From Coccinella septempunctata (Eukaryota; Arthropoda; Insecta; Coleoptera; Coccinellidae), in NCBI RefSeq assembly GCF_907165205.1, contig NC_058196.1:13806501-13870500 (forward strand): 64,000 bases of DNA, given 5' to 3'. A model generated the notes under the pieces. That model was given only the letters and a program-made list of their open reading frames with translations, was not told where the DNA came from and made no database searches. The translations under genes were made by a program, and so were the position numbers. Numbering within the stretch: the stretch's first letter is position 1; each line of letters opens with the position of its first letter. Of the stretch, positions 1 to 14,400 are shown one piece after another.

Positions 1-1080
1 GAGTACATAGGCTTGCCTGTGTGTGCATCACGGGAGCTATGAGGACGAGTCCAACTAGGGCGCTTGAGATTATCACAGACCTCACACCTATACATCTAGT
101 GATTGGTAGGGTAGCCCATGAGGCCATCCTCAGATTTTCTAAGAAGTGACCTCAGTACAATACTAAGTAAAGGAAATGATTGGGGAAGGGAATACACCGA
201 CTAAAATCTTAAAGAAAATATAATAAAATGGTATACAGATGGTTCTAAAACCGCTACAGGAGCTGGTGCTGGGATTTACGGAGCGAGTACCAAGTCTGCA
301 CTATCGTTAGGCTCCTGTACAAGCGTCCTTTAAACGGAAATACATATTAGCAATCGAAAGATGTCTAGACGTAAATCTAGAAAGAAACTATCAGAAGTGT
401 GATATGCTATTCATACAGATAGTCAAGCTGCCGGAAAGACACTGAGCTCCTATGATTCAAAGCTGATTTGGGAACAAACTCAATGAGGTAGGCAAGAAAA
501 ATAAGGTCTTTTTAATCTGCGTTCCCGGTCATTCGGAAATCGTAGGAAACGAGAAGGCCAATACACTTGCCACAGAGAGCACACAAACGCCACTCACTGG
601 CCCAGAATGGTGGTATAGGAAAATGCAACTACAAGAAGAAGTTGTTTATGGAGAAAGAGAAAGCCGAAAGGAAAAAACTCTGTTTCTCTTCGGAACTTTG
701 AATCTGCTGGATCCAAGAAATATCTAGATCTCAGTAAGAACCAACTACACCTACTCACTGGCTTCCTCACAGGACATTGTGGCCTAAAGATGCATCTGTT
801 GAGAATGGGTTTGTCGGACACTGACGAGTGTAGATTCTATGGGGAGGAGAAAGAAACTCCTATCCTATCCTATATTACGTAATGCTATGCCATTTCAAAC
901 CAAAGGAAGCAGTGCTTTGGACAGGAAACTTGTAGGAGTGGGGAATTATACTCGATGAAGCCGTCCCAGATATTAGATTTCATCAGATCTCTGGAACTTG
1001 AAGGCGAGTTGTAAAGGGCGCGATGAGAACAGCTCTGTTAGGATGCACAATAAACCTTAAGGTCGCAGTGAACTGTAAAC
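1..1080 (+). mobile_element. Decayed non-LTR retrotransposon, RNase H and 3' end
   Basis: Plus-strand translation with several frame breaks gives an RNase H domain: a WYTDGSK motif near 229, then AGAGIYG, then VPGHSEIVGNEKAN near 522-560. A cysteine-containing tail (GLKMHLLRMGL near 783) follows. This order is the C-terminal end of R1/I-group LINEs carrying RNase H. Stops and shifts show it is dead. It lies beyond the 3' end of Mocs1, and its 5' end is outside the window. Confidence 0.6.
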
Positions 1081-1702
1081 CCTTCTCACCATATACTATA
1101 TACTAAATTTACACCCCAATGTTAAACACCAACCTCTTGGATACAAATATTTTCACTGATTACCATGGAAATGATTTCAGTGGGCCCAATAAAAGGGTTG
1201 AAAAGTTACAAAATTTATTCATGAAAAACTATGTATAAAATCTGTTTAAAACTGTAACAATAACAATTTATGTATATACTTGCACCAACAACCACTTATG
1301 CTAAAATGCATGGGGACCTTAAATTTACATATTTTTCAACAGTAAAAATAATCAAACGTGGTATAAATATAAATCATTCTAGCAATCAACAAAAAGCATT
1401 ATACTAAAACAAGATTTCAACAAAAAAATTAACAATTAGCGAAAGGATATAAAATTCAATGAGAACTTTTGGAACGTCAGGTTTGACACCAAAAAAAAAA
1501 CATAAATGCGGGATCTGGAACGTATTACTCTTAAGTGATCTCAAAATCAATTATCCAAATATCGGGGATGAAAATTATAAATTTATTCGAAGTTTTTTGA
1601 TCCACTTTTCTAGAATACAACTCACCTTCTTTCGAATAAGAAAACAACAGAAAGTGAAGGGAAAGGAATTAAATCCAAATAAAACCGTGTGAATTCAGCC
1701 TT
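1081..1702. other. Downstream flank of Mocs1 (3' UTR and intergenic)
   Basis: AT-rich and without a credible ORF. On the minus strand an AATAAA hexamer at 1587-1582 lies about 115 nt past the Mocs1 stop codon and is the likely poly(A) signal. The 77-aa frame at 1459-1692 has no recognisable content. Confidence 0.5.
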
Positions 1703-2400
1703 TCAAATACTTCCAACATAGACAGTCTTCTTTCTCAAAACCTCCTTGTAACTTTTAAATTGTATCTCAGTGCCATGGTCCCCACTAGCACCTCCCGTTT
1801 TCTTCACCAGATAGACATCGTTGATTTTCATATGTTTACTGACTGCTTTGCACATGTCATAGACTGTCAAAGCCGAAACAGTCACCGCGGTCAAAGCTTC
1901 CATCTCCACTCCAGTTTTCCCATCGCAACTCGCAGTAGCTTCTATGATAACGGCGTCGTTTACTTCATCTAGGGTAGCTGTAACATCTATTCTGTTAAGA
2001 AAAATATTATGACACAAAGGAATCAATTCTGACGTCTTTTTAGCAGCCATTATACCGGCCAGCTTGGACACACCGATAACGTCGCCTTTCTTAATGTTGT
2101 TTTCTTTAATAAGCCTAGTAATTTCAGGTCCCACGTGAATGCTACCTCTAGCAGTAGCTGTTCTGGATGTAATATCCTTTCCCGAGACATCCACCATATT
2201 TGCTTCACCTTTCGCATCAACGTGCGTTAGAGATTCGCCTTTTTTGTACGTACTGTACATCCTCCTTAATGACAAGGAGAAGGTAGTTCTCGTTCTAGCC
2301 TTCACTTTGTTTATTTTTTGGGAAAGTTTTACACTGCCGATTTCCATGAATTTATTTGGATCTGCAATCTCAAACACAAGCCAATCAATCTTTGAATAAA
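1703..2400 (-). CDS. Mocs1: Mocs1 last coding exon (linker and MoaC domain)
   Basis: The MoaC domain is complete up to KKTVYVGSI and a stop at 1705-1703. I place the acceptor at GATTAG (2402-2401). It has a CTAAC branch-site candidate upstream and joins exon 6 in phase 1. A second in-phase acceptor at TTGCAG (about 2365) would shorten the linker by a dozen residues, and sequence alone cannot choose. The linker (FEIADPNKFMEIGS) may be the degenerate relic of the MOCS1A C-terminus. Confidence 0.88.
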
Positions 2401-5400
2401 CTAATCAACATAACCACCCAGAGAATGTTGTTAGCTGAAGATTCATGAATTAGACAGATTGATAATGAAAGATTAACCCCTGTACTATATACTTTGATTG
2501 GTTAATAAATCGCCGAATGGAAAGATTAAAATCGAGTCAATTTTCAAAATTAAAATTTGAGAATCAATGAGTTTATCGTTTCAACAAATATCAACCTATC
2601 AGCTTCCTTTGAATTTATGTGGTTTGTAATTTTCGATAAATCTCAATACACAAGAAATCATTCAACTATGATTATTTGATCGGAAAATCAACGTTAAGTG
2701 GAACTTGCAGTTAATCTGTTCAATCAAGAAAACATCACAGTGTTTCCCAAATTTCTTCAAGATTTTGAGAATATAACTTTTTTCGGATTTCAAATAGGCG
2801 ACTTAAAAACTGTTTCGTTTTGGATTTTCATCGAATATCAATTCGATATTTTCAAGTAAGCATTCATTCGTGAAACAATGCGCTGGAAAGAGCAATCTAG
2901 TATTTAGGACGGAAAGTATGAAGCAAGAAATTCTGCCCAAAAAAAATTTATGCGTGATATTTCCTTTGAAGTGTTGCTCTTCAATGGTTTTATGGATTTG
3001 TTCCTATTCGTGATTCAACTCGTTTTCAATTGATACCTCCTTGTCTTGTATGTTGGGGTTTTCGGCAAAGAACTTTCTGCCTGAACTATTTTCTGATCTA
3101 TGCAACCTCCGGTTATACCAGATATATCCTACTACTTTCTAATCGCAAGTAACACACCCAGTATATTTTTATGTATTCTGTTTATCAGTTATTGGGATTC
3201 TTATGAAAAAACACCGTGTAATCGTTAGGTCACACTTGTGTGAATATTTCTGCTGGGGAGGTTTTACTTCAGAAAAATGTACAGGATGATTATTAGAAAC
3301 TCATCAAGTTAGACAAATCGAATTAATCGAAACTAGAGATTTTCAAATTGCGACTTCATTACATATTTCAGACCATTTCAGAAAATAAAGGGGAAGTTAC
3401 CTGAATCAACCCTATATCTTAAATGAAAACTTTCAGGGTTGTAAAACTAAAGTAAAACGGCAATTTAGCCCTGTTTCGTTAGACTGTCACTTCCGGAAAC
3501 GACAGAAGTAACTAAAATCAGATGTTCCGTCAAATCATTTTGACATTTCATGAATTTTTTATAGATGTCCAACAATGACAACAAACACCGTATGGAATAC
3601 AATTCACAAAATGTCAATAGTATATTATTTCTTTAGAAGAAGAGTCACTTTTAATGGCGAGCCTGTGTTTGCCAGCCGAACGTAGTGAAGGCGAGCCATG
3701 AAAACTCACTTCTCCTCCGAATGAAACGTGCCTTTTTCCGAACCTTTTGAAATTCATTAATCTGTATATCAACCTTTGGAATAGATTTTTACAATCGTTA
3801 TAATTGAGTGAATAAAGTAAAATGTGGCTAGTAGTCATATTTAACATACTCTCGATTGTGGCGGTGGAAAAGTAATTCATCGCCGTTGACATAGCAATAC
3901 TTTTCCTCCCGGCCTAAGCAAGAAAAAAATTCGAAAAAGCCTCTACATAATAAGTGTTCGAAAAAATGTGATCTCCTGTTCTCACTATTTTTTTCATAAG
4001 AGTCCCAATAACTCATAAACCGATGAGTTTTCACTCAATGTATGGTATGCTGATGAAATTTCTATCAAATCTTACAATATATTGGGTGTGCCATTTGAAA
4101 TGAGAAAGAAGTAGTTGCAGAGGTCTGAAAATATCTAAGGGAGAAAATTCATTGTCGAAAACCCCAACAGCAAAAAATGTGATTAGTAATCCATTAACGT
4201 CTATTTCTTATTCGTAATCTGTATATATGAGGTTAATAGTATATGTTCTATTCTGTAGAAAAATGAAATTTTTATATTATTAACTTCTCTACGAGACGTG
4301 GAGGGTTATTGAGTTCTTGAAATACCAACCCTAACTTTTAGTGCCAGAAAGTTATAGACCTTTTGTTCCTGAATAGGTCAATAAGGCGGTTTTTATCAAC
4401 CCTTTTTCATCAAAAGAATGAAATGGTTAAACTTTTGAACGTATCATTCTCGTTAGGTACTGATTGATGATTTATCTGAAATGAAATCACAATTACAGAA
4501 GTAAATGAACATAATTATAATTCTTTCTTTGGTTCCTTCATTTCTCATCAAATACCACCCTATGAAAAAGGCATGTTCAAAATACATAAAAAAGTAACTG
4601 AAACTTTAACCAGTACATCCCTATAATGAGCAAACAAAAACCATCAATGACCGAATCATCCTCAACAACAAAAGATCAAATCATTCAAAAAAACTCAACT
4701 ACTTAAGGGCCCTCGTATAAGATGAGCATGACAAACTACTCAATACTAGACGAACAGTACCTGTTCAAGCATATTTCATCACAAAATACTAAATTTGGAA
4801 GGTATGATTTTATGCGTGACTTTTAACACACTCTTTATATCACTATGTGGCAAAGATCAACCATATAAAAAAGTCAAGCCGAATGGAAAAAAAATCATTT
4901 TTTTATATTACTATCACTAAAGAGCTTTACTCTTTTTTTTCTTTAGGAGCTGGTAAATTTTTATTATATTGTCACAGCTTGAAGAAACTATGTATATATT
5001 TTTTTGCCAAGTCCCTACTCCGTATTTTTCATCGATAATTTATAATATTAATGATATATATAATTTCCTGAGCTAAGTATTTCAAATTTATTGGTCAACA
5101 GTCAAGGATTACTTCATTCTGAGAAAAATTTAAAAAAAATTTAACCTGGCAAATGCTTATTTAAATGGATTGAACTTATATTCATAATTTTATCAATATT
5201 AAATCGTACGTTGAAGGAATAATATGTATATCGAAAATTAAGTTTTGAGTTACAAGAAAAATAACGATCATTCATATTTAAGCTAAGCTGAACTGAAAAC
5301 CGCCATTCTTGAGATCTTTTTATTTGAGTATTATTGGTAATTATCGAATCTGACTGATTGAATTTCTTCAACTACCGTCTGTCGACTAAATTCAGAGAAA

Positions 5401-8400
5401 AAATATGAATATTCGAAAATTAACTAGATCCTATAATAAACACATTAATATTCAATTTCCGAACTTCGAATGCAACAATAAACAAAACTAAGTGTCTAAA
5501 TTAAATTTCTATAACCACTCTCTACTCATCCCACACTTCTTTTTTGTTGATATGATGCGCTGAGTCAAGCAAACAAATTAAATTTAGTGCAGCAAAAAGT
5601 GAATTCAGTAAAATAAAATTTGCAACGAAGTGCATGCAAATGTATAGGTAGATGCATAAAGGCAGTAATGAATTACATAGGTGATGCGGAAATAAGAATG
5701 AGGAGATCTAGGGAAGAAGAGAAGTTATTTTCTGAATATAGTTACCTCCATTATTGAAATGTACACAATTTTTATTTTTAACCGCCTATAAGAATCATCG
5801 GTCGATTCTCCATTTGAGACAGTTTCATCATGCCTGTAAAAAAGTACTTAACTGATCTGTGTACTAGTATTTTGAGCACATTTAATATTAGGTCATCTCA
5901 TTCTAGTACAAGAAAATTCAACATGCGACAAGAAAATTACATAGAGTTTTCAACGGCTCAAGGGAAAATTACGCAAATCATACCACAGGTTCTTCAGTTC
6001 GACCCTCTACTCCGTAAAGAATTAAGCATTCAAAATTTCACATGGAATTTTTCAATATTGAAACATTGCAATAATCGTTGAAATATGTCGGTATATCAAC
6101 AAGAAATGTTCGTCGCTGATTGGCATAGCAAGGCAATGACGACAGGACGGGCAGATCGGTTTCATCCTGGAAAACATTGATTTTAAATCTTCCAGAAATG
6201 ACCCATGGTAGCGTTGGAAGAAGATAGAATTGTCTTCTATAGTTGTGAAATGAATCAGCTTTTGCAAGTCTGAAGTTTAAATGTTGAAGTTTGTAGACAA
6301 AAATTCACTTTCTAGTGGTTTCAACTTTATGTACATAACGGAGAAAACTATGTTCCTGAATAATATGAAAGTTATTAACTTGCAAGAACTCAACAAGAAA
6401 TAAAACAACGTACAAAAACAGTTCTTGATATCGACAACAATGACCAAACTGCTATATGCAATCGGATATATGATATGTACAGGGGTATTTAACCCGCTTC
6501 GACAGTTTTTATTGTGCATTTGTTACAGATAAACATATATGTAGATATCTGTTTTCTTCCAAGAAACTCGGATCCTTCTTCTTCTGTCCCTATGCAATTA
6601 GAGCTCCCGTACATGCATTTGGCAACGCACTATTCCTCCCTTCTTATTTTCTTAATCATGTTCCGTAGTAGTAACAGATGAGACTGCCATGAATGAAGAC
6701 AACTTTTAAAGTAGGTTGGCTATTTGGAACTGAATTAACTGATATTTCATTATGCAGTGTGGAGCCTCATAAAAATGCCAAAGGAAAATAAAAAAATTGT
6801 ACTTGCAAAGCGAAACTTAAAATTTCGATAAAGCATACAACAAGAGATACGGAAAAAAACAAATATGTTAGTACGGCGCGAAGTACAGAGGCTGTGGTAA
6901 TTCGACGTAATCCTTCCCAGGGGTTTTACTTACTAGAGATAATTTGCAAAAATTTAGTCCAGTGAACCATGGGTCAAAGATGAATGGTTACTGGGATATG
7001 GTTTCTTGACTTCTCCGGAATTATCTCACTTATTAACGAAAACTATTGATTATGTAAAAACTACTTATCTCTCATACTGATTCAATTCTTAAAAGCTGAA
7101 GAAAGTGTTCACATTTCAGAAAAAACAATATTTGACACAAACCCAAAACTCGATTAATTGAATGTGAAATTTCCGTGAAATAATATATCTCGTAAAAATC
7201 AATGTGAACTTGGCGTACAAACCAAGGGAAAAATTTTTCCAATATGGATATAAGATCCATGTCATAAAAAATTTCACGAAATATAAAAAATAGCCGCTTT
7301 ATAGACATTTTATGTTTCGTATTACAAATACAATTTTTTATTGTAATTGTAAAGTAATTGTAAAGACCTAAAAGTTGTCGAAGAGTTCAGGTTGAGATTT
7401 TGATCAGTTCCTATGTCGAAAAAATTCTTTCAACTTCAACATTATCTTTATAATATTTGAAAATATTATAATTGCTCATTAAGTGAGCTACTGAACTCAT
7501 TTAAAAAATAATGTAACTGGAAACAAGCAATTAAAGCACTGTTAAATTGGAGTCAGCTTTTAATTACTTTGTTCTGCATCTTTAGAAGGTTTCGAACCGT
7601 TTACAAATCACATCAAGTTAAAACTTTACTCTCACTCCATGTAACGTACAATAATTTGTAATAAAGACCCTGTAGTTACGACAATGCAAGGAATAGAAAT
7701 AGCTTCGTTCCGTCGCCGTGCAATTCTCTGCCGATTTTGGATCAGTGTGGATTTCGAATTTAGTTTTGTAAAATTCAGCCACAGAAATATAGGCGGTATC
7801 ATAAAGCATATTCCCTCTTCCGAATTCATCGCCAGGGGCCTATTGCAACAAACTACTTTGAAACTTTTCACTTTTCGAATGAAATATGCCGAATTGAAAA
7901 CAGCAAAGTTAAAATTCAATTAAAACCTAAAAGGCACTTTTATGGAAAAAAATAACATTAGTTCAGCAGTCTTTTTTAGGATCTTGAAGAGTCGCCTAAG
8001 GCGGTGAACACATATGAGCGGCCGCGGCCACGATCATGATCACGATCGTGAGACATCCCGACTGAATGCCGCTATATCGCTGAACAGATCGTGATATTAT
8101 GTGCGGAATATGACATTTGCATGGGACGAGTCTCGATCGTGATCGTGATCGTGGCCGCGGCCGCTCATATGTGTTCACCGCTTAATGTTGGCACTTTGGT
8201 TGAAATTAATTTTTAATATAATGACATGACATAAGGTTTGCGGTTTGCTCATGACTCATTCAATTTAAATGTAACGTTCCTATTTTCAATGAGGAGGGCA
8301 CATTGTAACATTCACTCGTTTGATTCCTAATTTCTCTACTTCTAATTTTACAATCAAGAACAAGCACTTTTCCGTAGAAGACGCATAATGAGAAAAATTC

Positions 8401-11400
8401 ATGCATATTAAAAAACTTCAATAAGGAGGAGAATATCGATAATCAATTCAAAACAAGTGCAATCGGAAAAATTTTGCTGTATGCAAAGCATTAATTATAG
8501 TAAGGCAATGCTTCAAAGCTGGAAACCATATTTCATTGGTTAAATTCAAGTAAGAAATGAACGTGCATATGAGATATTGTTCAAATAATATCTACAGAGA
8601 TATCTAGACATGTTTCTAGACAACTGGCATCATATGGAACATTTTCTAAACTGAAACGCTTGTATCAGAAGGAGAGGAATATTTTGTCCAAGACAGACTA
8701 TTTCTCATTTCGTATTCTGAGCTAATTTCCTATAAGGCGCCGCACACGAATCTTGAAACTAAAAGCTGAAACGTGAAACACGAAATATAAAATACGAAAC
8801 AGCTACAGTGGTACACACACCGAAGAAACCAAATTGAAATCAGTTTCGGTTAACAATGGAAACGGCTGAGTGTTCAAGTGATGATATGATTGCTGTGGTA
8901 CCCACAAAGAGAAATAAATACACGAGTGAAGCGACGATATACTGAGTGCATCCATATGATTGTGTTAATTGAAACATGGTTTCTACGTAAAGTAAAAAGA
9001 AATAAGTGATGACACAGAAAAATTCTACTCATTTTATAGATTGTCCTTACATATATTCCTTATATTAGATTATAATGTTGGACCTCATATTTTGAAGAAG
9101 GATACGAACTTCAGACTGGTTTAAGGAGTTAAAGTTAATTCATGACCTAACATTATCACAAAGCCACTTGCGTCCACTGCTGGACATAGGCCTCCCTCAA
9201 TATCACTGCTATCTTGCACGTTCTCTCGCAGCATCCATCCGTCACAATTCTTTTGATATCATCAGTCTCGGTGGACGATATCTACTGCGATATGCTTCTT
9301 GAATGGCCTCCATTCAATCATTCTCTTGGTCCACCTGTTATTTTTACTCCTATTTACATGTCCGGCCCAACTCCACTTTACAAATATTTGGTGAAATATG
9401 TTATGAAATAAAGAAAAACTTCATTCGAAAATAGCTGCATACTCAAGATCCACATATATTGTTTTTCATTTTCCGTAGAATAATTTACGTTTTCGTCATA
9501 AGACGACGCTGATGCAGCAGAAGAATACGGAGATACGGAGGAGCTTCAGTACATAAAGAATGAACATTCTCTGCTTAAACCGTATCTTTTGAGTATCAAT
9601 CTTTCTCCAATCGGGTAGTAGGCTTTTCAGAAAAAGTAAGTCACTGTCCTCTTCGTCGGATGATTCTTTTTTTATTATATTAATTCGTCAAAGCAGTTGA
9701 ACATTCTACAGCTGCTTTTTCCCAGTTTTCAGTACCTATTTTGTTTCTTGCATTTCTTGAAGTAGAGTAGTAGGAATTTAATTGATTTATTTCTCATCCA
9801 CTAATCCGACTTAGGCCTGGTTGTTCAATTCGTGATTAATCCTGGAATAATTTTGACATTTCCTTTCAAATCTGTCACGTTAATCCAGGATTAACTTTAA
9901 TCTCGGTTTAAACCAGAATTGAACAACCGAGCCTTACTCGTTAAACGATCTGCAGCAACTTCTGTGACTTACGAATAAGTAACGTTGTTTATCGAAGTAA
10001 ACAACGTTTTTGACCAAAAGTAAGTATTTAAAAAAATTTTTTAAAATTTTCTTTCTAACTTCCCAGATTGCCATTGCGTACGGACCGATCACCTTCTACA
10101 TCAACACACTTCGAATCGGTTTGGAGGCTCCTTTGCTATATCTTCTCCTTGAAACTTGAAATGAGATATGTTTTATGTTTTAGCACGATTCGTTTCTTCG
10201 GTACGTCATTTGGTCTCTGATGTACTGATTCTCATTTGAAACCATACGAGGATATATTGAAAAATTCTTAGCCTACTATAGAACCAAACAAAATTTCAAT
10301 GTCAAAATATTTTATTACTCAACATATTCTCCTCTTAATTGGATACATTTATTACAGCGTAGCTGCAACGTCTCTAGACCTTTAAAAAAATATTTCTTCT
10401 TGCTCTGCAAACCAGACCTCCACAGCTTTTATTACCTCCTCGTTGGAAGAAAATTTACGACCTTTTAAACTTTTTTTCAGTTGAGGAAAAAGATGATAGT
10501 CGGATGGAGACAAATCTGGTGAATACGGGGGGTGTTCTAGTAGTTCAAACCACAGTTCAAACAAGAAACGAATTGGAAGAAGTTCGTGGAACCACTATTA
10601 GTGAGCCTACAGTGAGGAGAAGAGTCACAGAAGTTGGTTTTAAGGCATATAGGGCAAAAAAAGCACCACAACTCCTGAGACGTCAACGAGTAGCGCGACT
10701 AACTTTTGCTCGAGAACACCTAAATTGGAATGATCTCTAGGATAATGTTTTGTTCACGGATAAGAGCCGTTTCTGTGTAAATTAAATAGATGGGAGGGAA
10801 AGATTGTATCGTTGTCCAGGAGAACAAAATGAACAATTTAATTTTACTTCTACTGTCTCTTTCGGTGGAGGTTGAATTATGGTGTGGGGTGGCATATGTT
10901 TAGGGGCACGCACAGAGTTGGTGGTTATTGATGGCGGCTCTTTAACGGCAGATAGGTACATAAGGAATATTCTGCAAGATTATGTGATACCTTTTGCCCC
11001 ATTTATCGTGGCAGATTCTCTCTTGATGCAAGACAATGCTCGCCCGCACGCAGCTCGTTGTGTAACTGAATTTTTAAATCAGGTTCAAATACCGACAATG
11101 AATTGGCCTGTATCTTCTCCAGACATGAATCCAATTGAATATGTCTGGGACATGCTAGGCAGACAACTCAGGTCAATAATTACAGCTGTTCGAAACTTGG
11201 AAGAAGCAAGAACTGCTTTGGTGGAAAAATGGGAGAATTTGCCTCGAAAAATGATCGACAACGTAATCAGAAATATGGAAAAACGAATGGTTGCAGTTAT
11301 AAGATCTCGTGGAGGAAACACACGTTATTGAAAAAAATGTTCCTTGTGATTATGTGTTACCATTAAATGTATAAGACGACAATAAGTATACAATTAAGTT

Positions 11401-14400
11401 TTAAACTTTTAGTCTTTAGATTTTAGACAGGCTCCAAATGAACATGAAGCTTTGCAAAACAAATTGAAATCAACTAAACCATTCCTTGAATTTCCCTGTT
11501 GAATGATTCTTTTCAAATGTGCCACAAAAAAAAGTTACGAGGAAAAATAATACATTTCATTTCCGTTCCTTTAAATTTGCCGGTGTGTGTATATGTTGTA
11601 ATTTCATAAAAGGTGTTTCACGATTCTTGTTTCACGTTTCCTTTTTTATGTTTCTTCGATGTGCGGCTTGCCTAAAATATATCGATCTGATTATGTTGAT
11701 GCGGACGAATACTATTTGCACAATACAAGTAACTACAAGTTGGTGATCGAATTCAAGACCGATGCGTAAGGTTATTACCAGCCATTTTCCAAAAAAAGTC
11801 TAGTGAGCGTTCGACCAATCGGACACTTTTTTCTCATGATATCGACTCTTGTGAATGGACTTCTGATTAATTTCTAAGACCCATTATTCTGATGAATACA
11901 TATAGATGGGTAAGGGATGGTGGCCCAAATTTCTGTGCTACATGCTCTCCGTATCTGAATGTTGGCTTTGTTTTATTTGGTGTCGCTTGAAAAAAATTCA
12001 TGGTGAAGGGAAAGTGAGCAGTATATAAGAATTAAGACACCTGTACCGAAAATTATTGTAAAATTTTTCGTAGATAATGCGATACTTTTGCGGTTACTCA
12101 TTATTACGCCTGGATAAACTCTGCTCAGATGCAAATGGTGACCGCTTTGAACAGTTTTTAAATTTTTTTCATGATCGTTTTTCAATTCATTTTCTATCAG
12201 GGTGCAGAACTCATAGAAATAAAATATTACAGACTAAAACTCCTAATGAAAGTTACAAGATAATAAGATACGGGCAATCAAAAATGGCTTAAATTCTCAT
12301 TCCTTCAATGTATGATACGTTGGGGAAATATCTAGTATACTACTTCACAAGTCGAAAACGCTGGTCAAAAAGAGAATTCCGTGAGCAATTAGTTGCTGAA
12401 ATGTTTAAAATACTCAAAATCATTCGTCAAAGCCAAAACATACTAAATCACTAGGTCGGCCAAAAACAGTGCTACCAGAAGTGGTGTTAAAAGTTTAAAA
12501 AAAAAAACGAAAACAACGATTTTTGTTTTTCTATTTGTGGTGAGAGGGCAAAATTTTCTTGGCAAAGAGAAAGTTAGTAGTCAACCAATGGCTTAAAAGT
12601 GAAAGGGTCAAACACGTTAATTGAGTTCCGATCATACTTATTTTTTGTCAATGAAATTGAATATTTTTCTTCAACCCGTTAGCCGAAGCCCATCCACTTT
12701 TTTTTTCAAATCGGTACAAACATGAGTGTTAATAATATTTGTTAATAATATTTGTTAATAATTTTATTATTTATTTTCAAGTTATTAAATTTAAATTTCT
12801 ATTGACAAATTGCACTCGCGAGGAGGGGAATTCTTTAAAACACAGTTGATTGACGAAATATCCAATATATCATACATATTTAGTTTAACGAAACGAAGTT
12901 CACGCTATACTCGTGAAAAATATTCGAAGAACAGTCTCGAATGTATATATTTTGTTTCTTGATATATGCTAACATCACGTATTCCCAAAACAGTTCCTTA
13001 GATTAAATGTTGCTGTATTTGCCATAAAACTGTTAACTGTATCCGACCCCACTGTTCATCTGATATTTGGTTTCGCCTCAATTTCTAACAAAGGGTAATG
13101 TCAACAACGCCGAATTCTTAGCTGTAGTTCTCGATTATTCACAAAGAAAACTGAACGGCATGTTGAATACATAAGAGTTTTACCAATTCGTAAGTCATAG
13201 GAATGTAGTCATATTAGATCTGAATTCTGCAAAATTTGTATTCGGATACTTCCTCTTAGAACTCTAGTCACGAAAAAACAATTTTAGGACATACTATCTA
13301 CGTATCCTTAAAAATACATACCGCCATGGTGCTTTTCCTTTCTTCTGACTGCCAAACCAATCATGTTAATAAGATCATCCTCTTTAACGCCACTCCTCAA
13401 GGCATCCCTCAATGATACCTCCTTGTTACCGAAAAGACAAACTTTTAAGTTACCATCAGCTGTTATCCTCAGCCTATTGCAAGTTCCACAAAACATGTTC
13501 GACATTGAGGTTATGAAACCGACCTGTCCACTGAATCCTGGAACCTTCCAAGCCTAGAATAATTCTCAATAAACGAAACGAAAAGTTGGCTTCAACGTTT
13601 TTACCTTGGAAGTATCGTTGGGGCTATTCGAAAGGGGTAAAAAATCAGGCCAAACTGATTTTATTTGGGCCAGCATCACATTGTAGGGTACCATTTTGTC
13701 CACTTCCCATTTGTTGCCAGAAAAAGGCATGTATTCGATGAAACGGACATCTAATTTCTTGTGTTCAGTTAACTTGATGAAATCGTAAACCTCATCATCA
13801 TTGAATCCTATAACATCCAGCAGTTAAAATGGCAAACAGTGCTCAAGAGTAAGGCATGCGAACTGTGACAGAATATTTTATTACATAATTAGAAAATGTC
13901 CAATTCATTCTCAGTACAGAAATGCATTCTGACAAAAACTGGAAATAGTAAAGAGGAAAAGCTCTCTGACATTTTGCTCAAGACATTTGACAGTAAGAAT
14001 CATCATGTTCAAAGGATATTCGATAGGAAATCTCCCTCACACATTACCCGAAGTTCTTCAAAGATATATGAGGTCTTATTTAAGGTTCTGCTGGTCCGAT
14101 GTACAAACGAGATCTCTTTATGTGTCTGTAATTATGTGTCTATCTGTCAGTCCATAATGCAGCATTCAGTAAAAAAAGTTAGTTGACACATTCACGGACT
14201 ATCAGTAGATACATATTATAAAATAAAGTCCTCCGCCGCGTCCGTCTCACTGTCTGTTCGCGATTAACTCAAAAGATACTGAACGGATTTCCATGCGGTT
14301 TTCATCAATAGATAATTAGTCGTGCTTTTTGTTTGAAGGGTGACGATAATTATTTGAAATTCGATTCAAAGAAGTCAAGAAGTGGTGATATTCCGTCACG

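Noticed and set aside
8737..11671. Possible 2.9-kb element with CCGCACA/GAAACGTGAAACA ends
   Set aside because: Inverted similarity is patchy and no target duplication was found.
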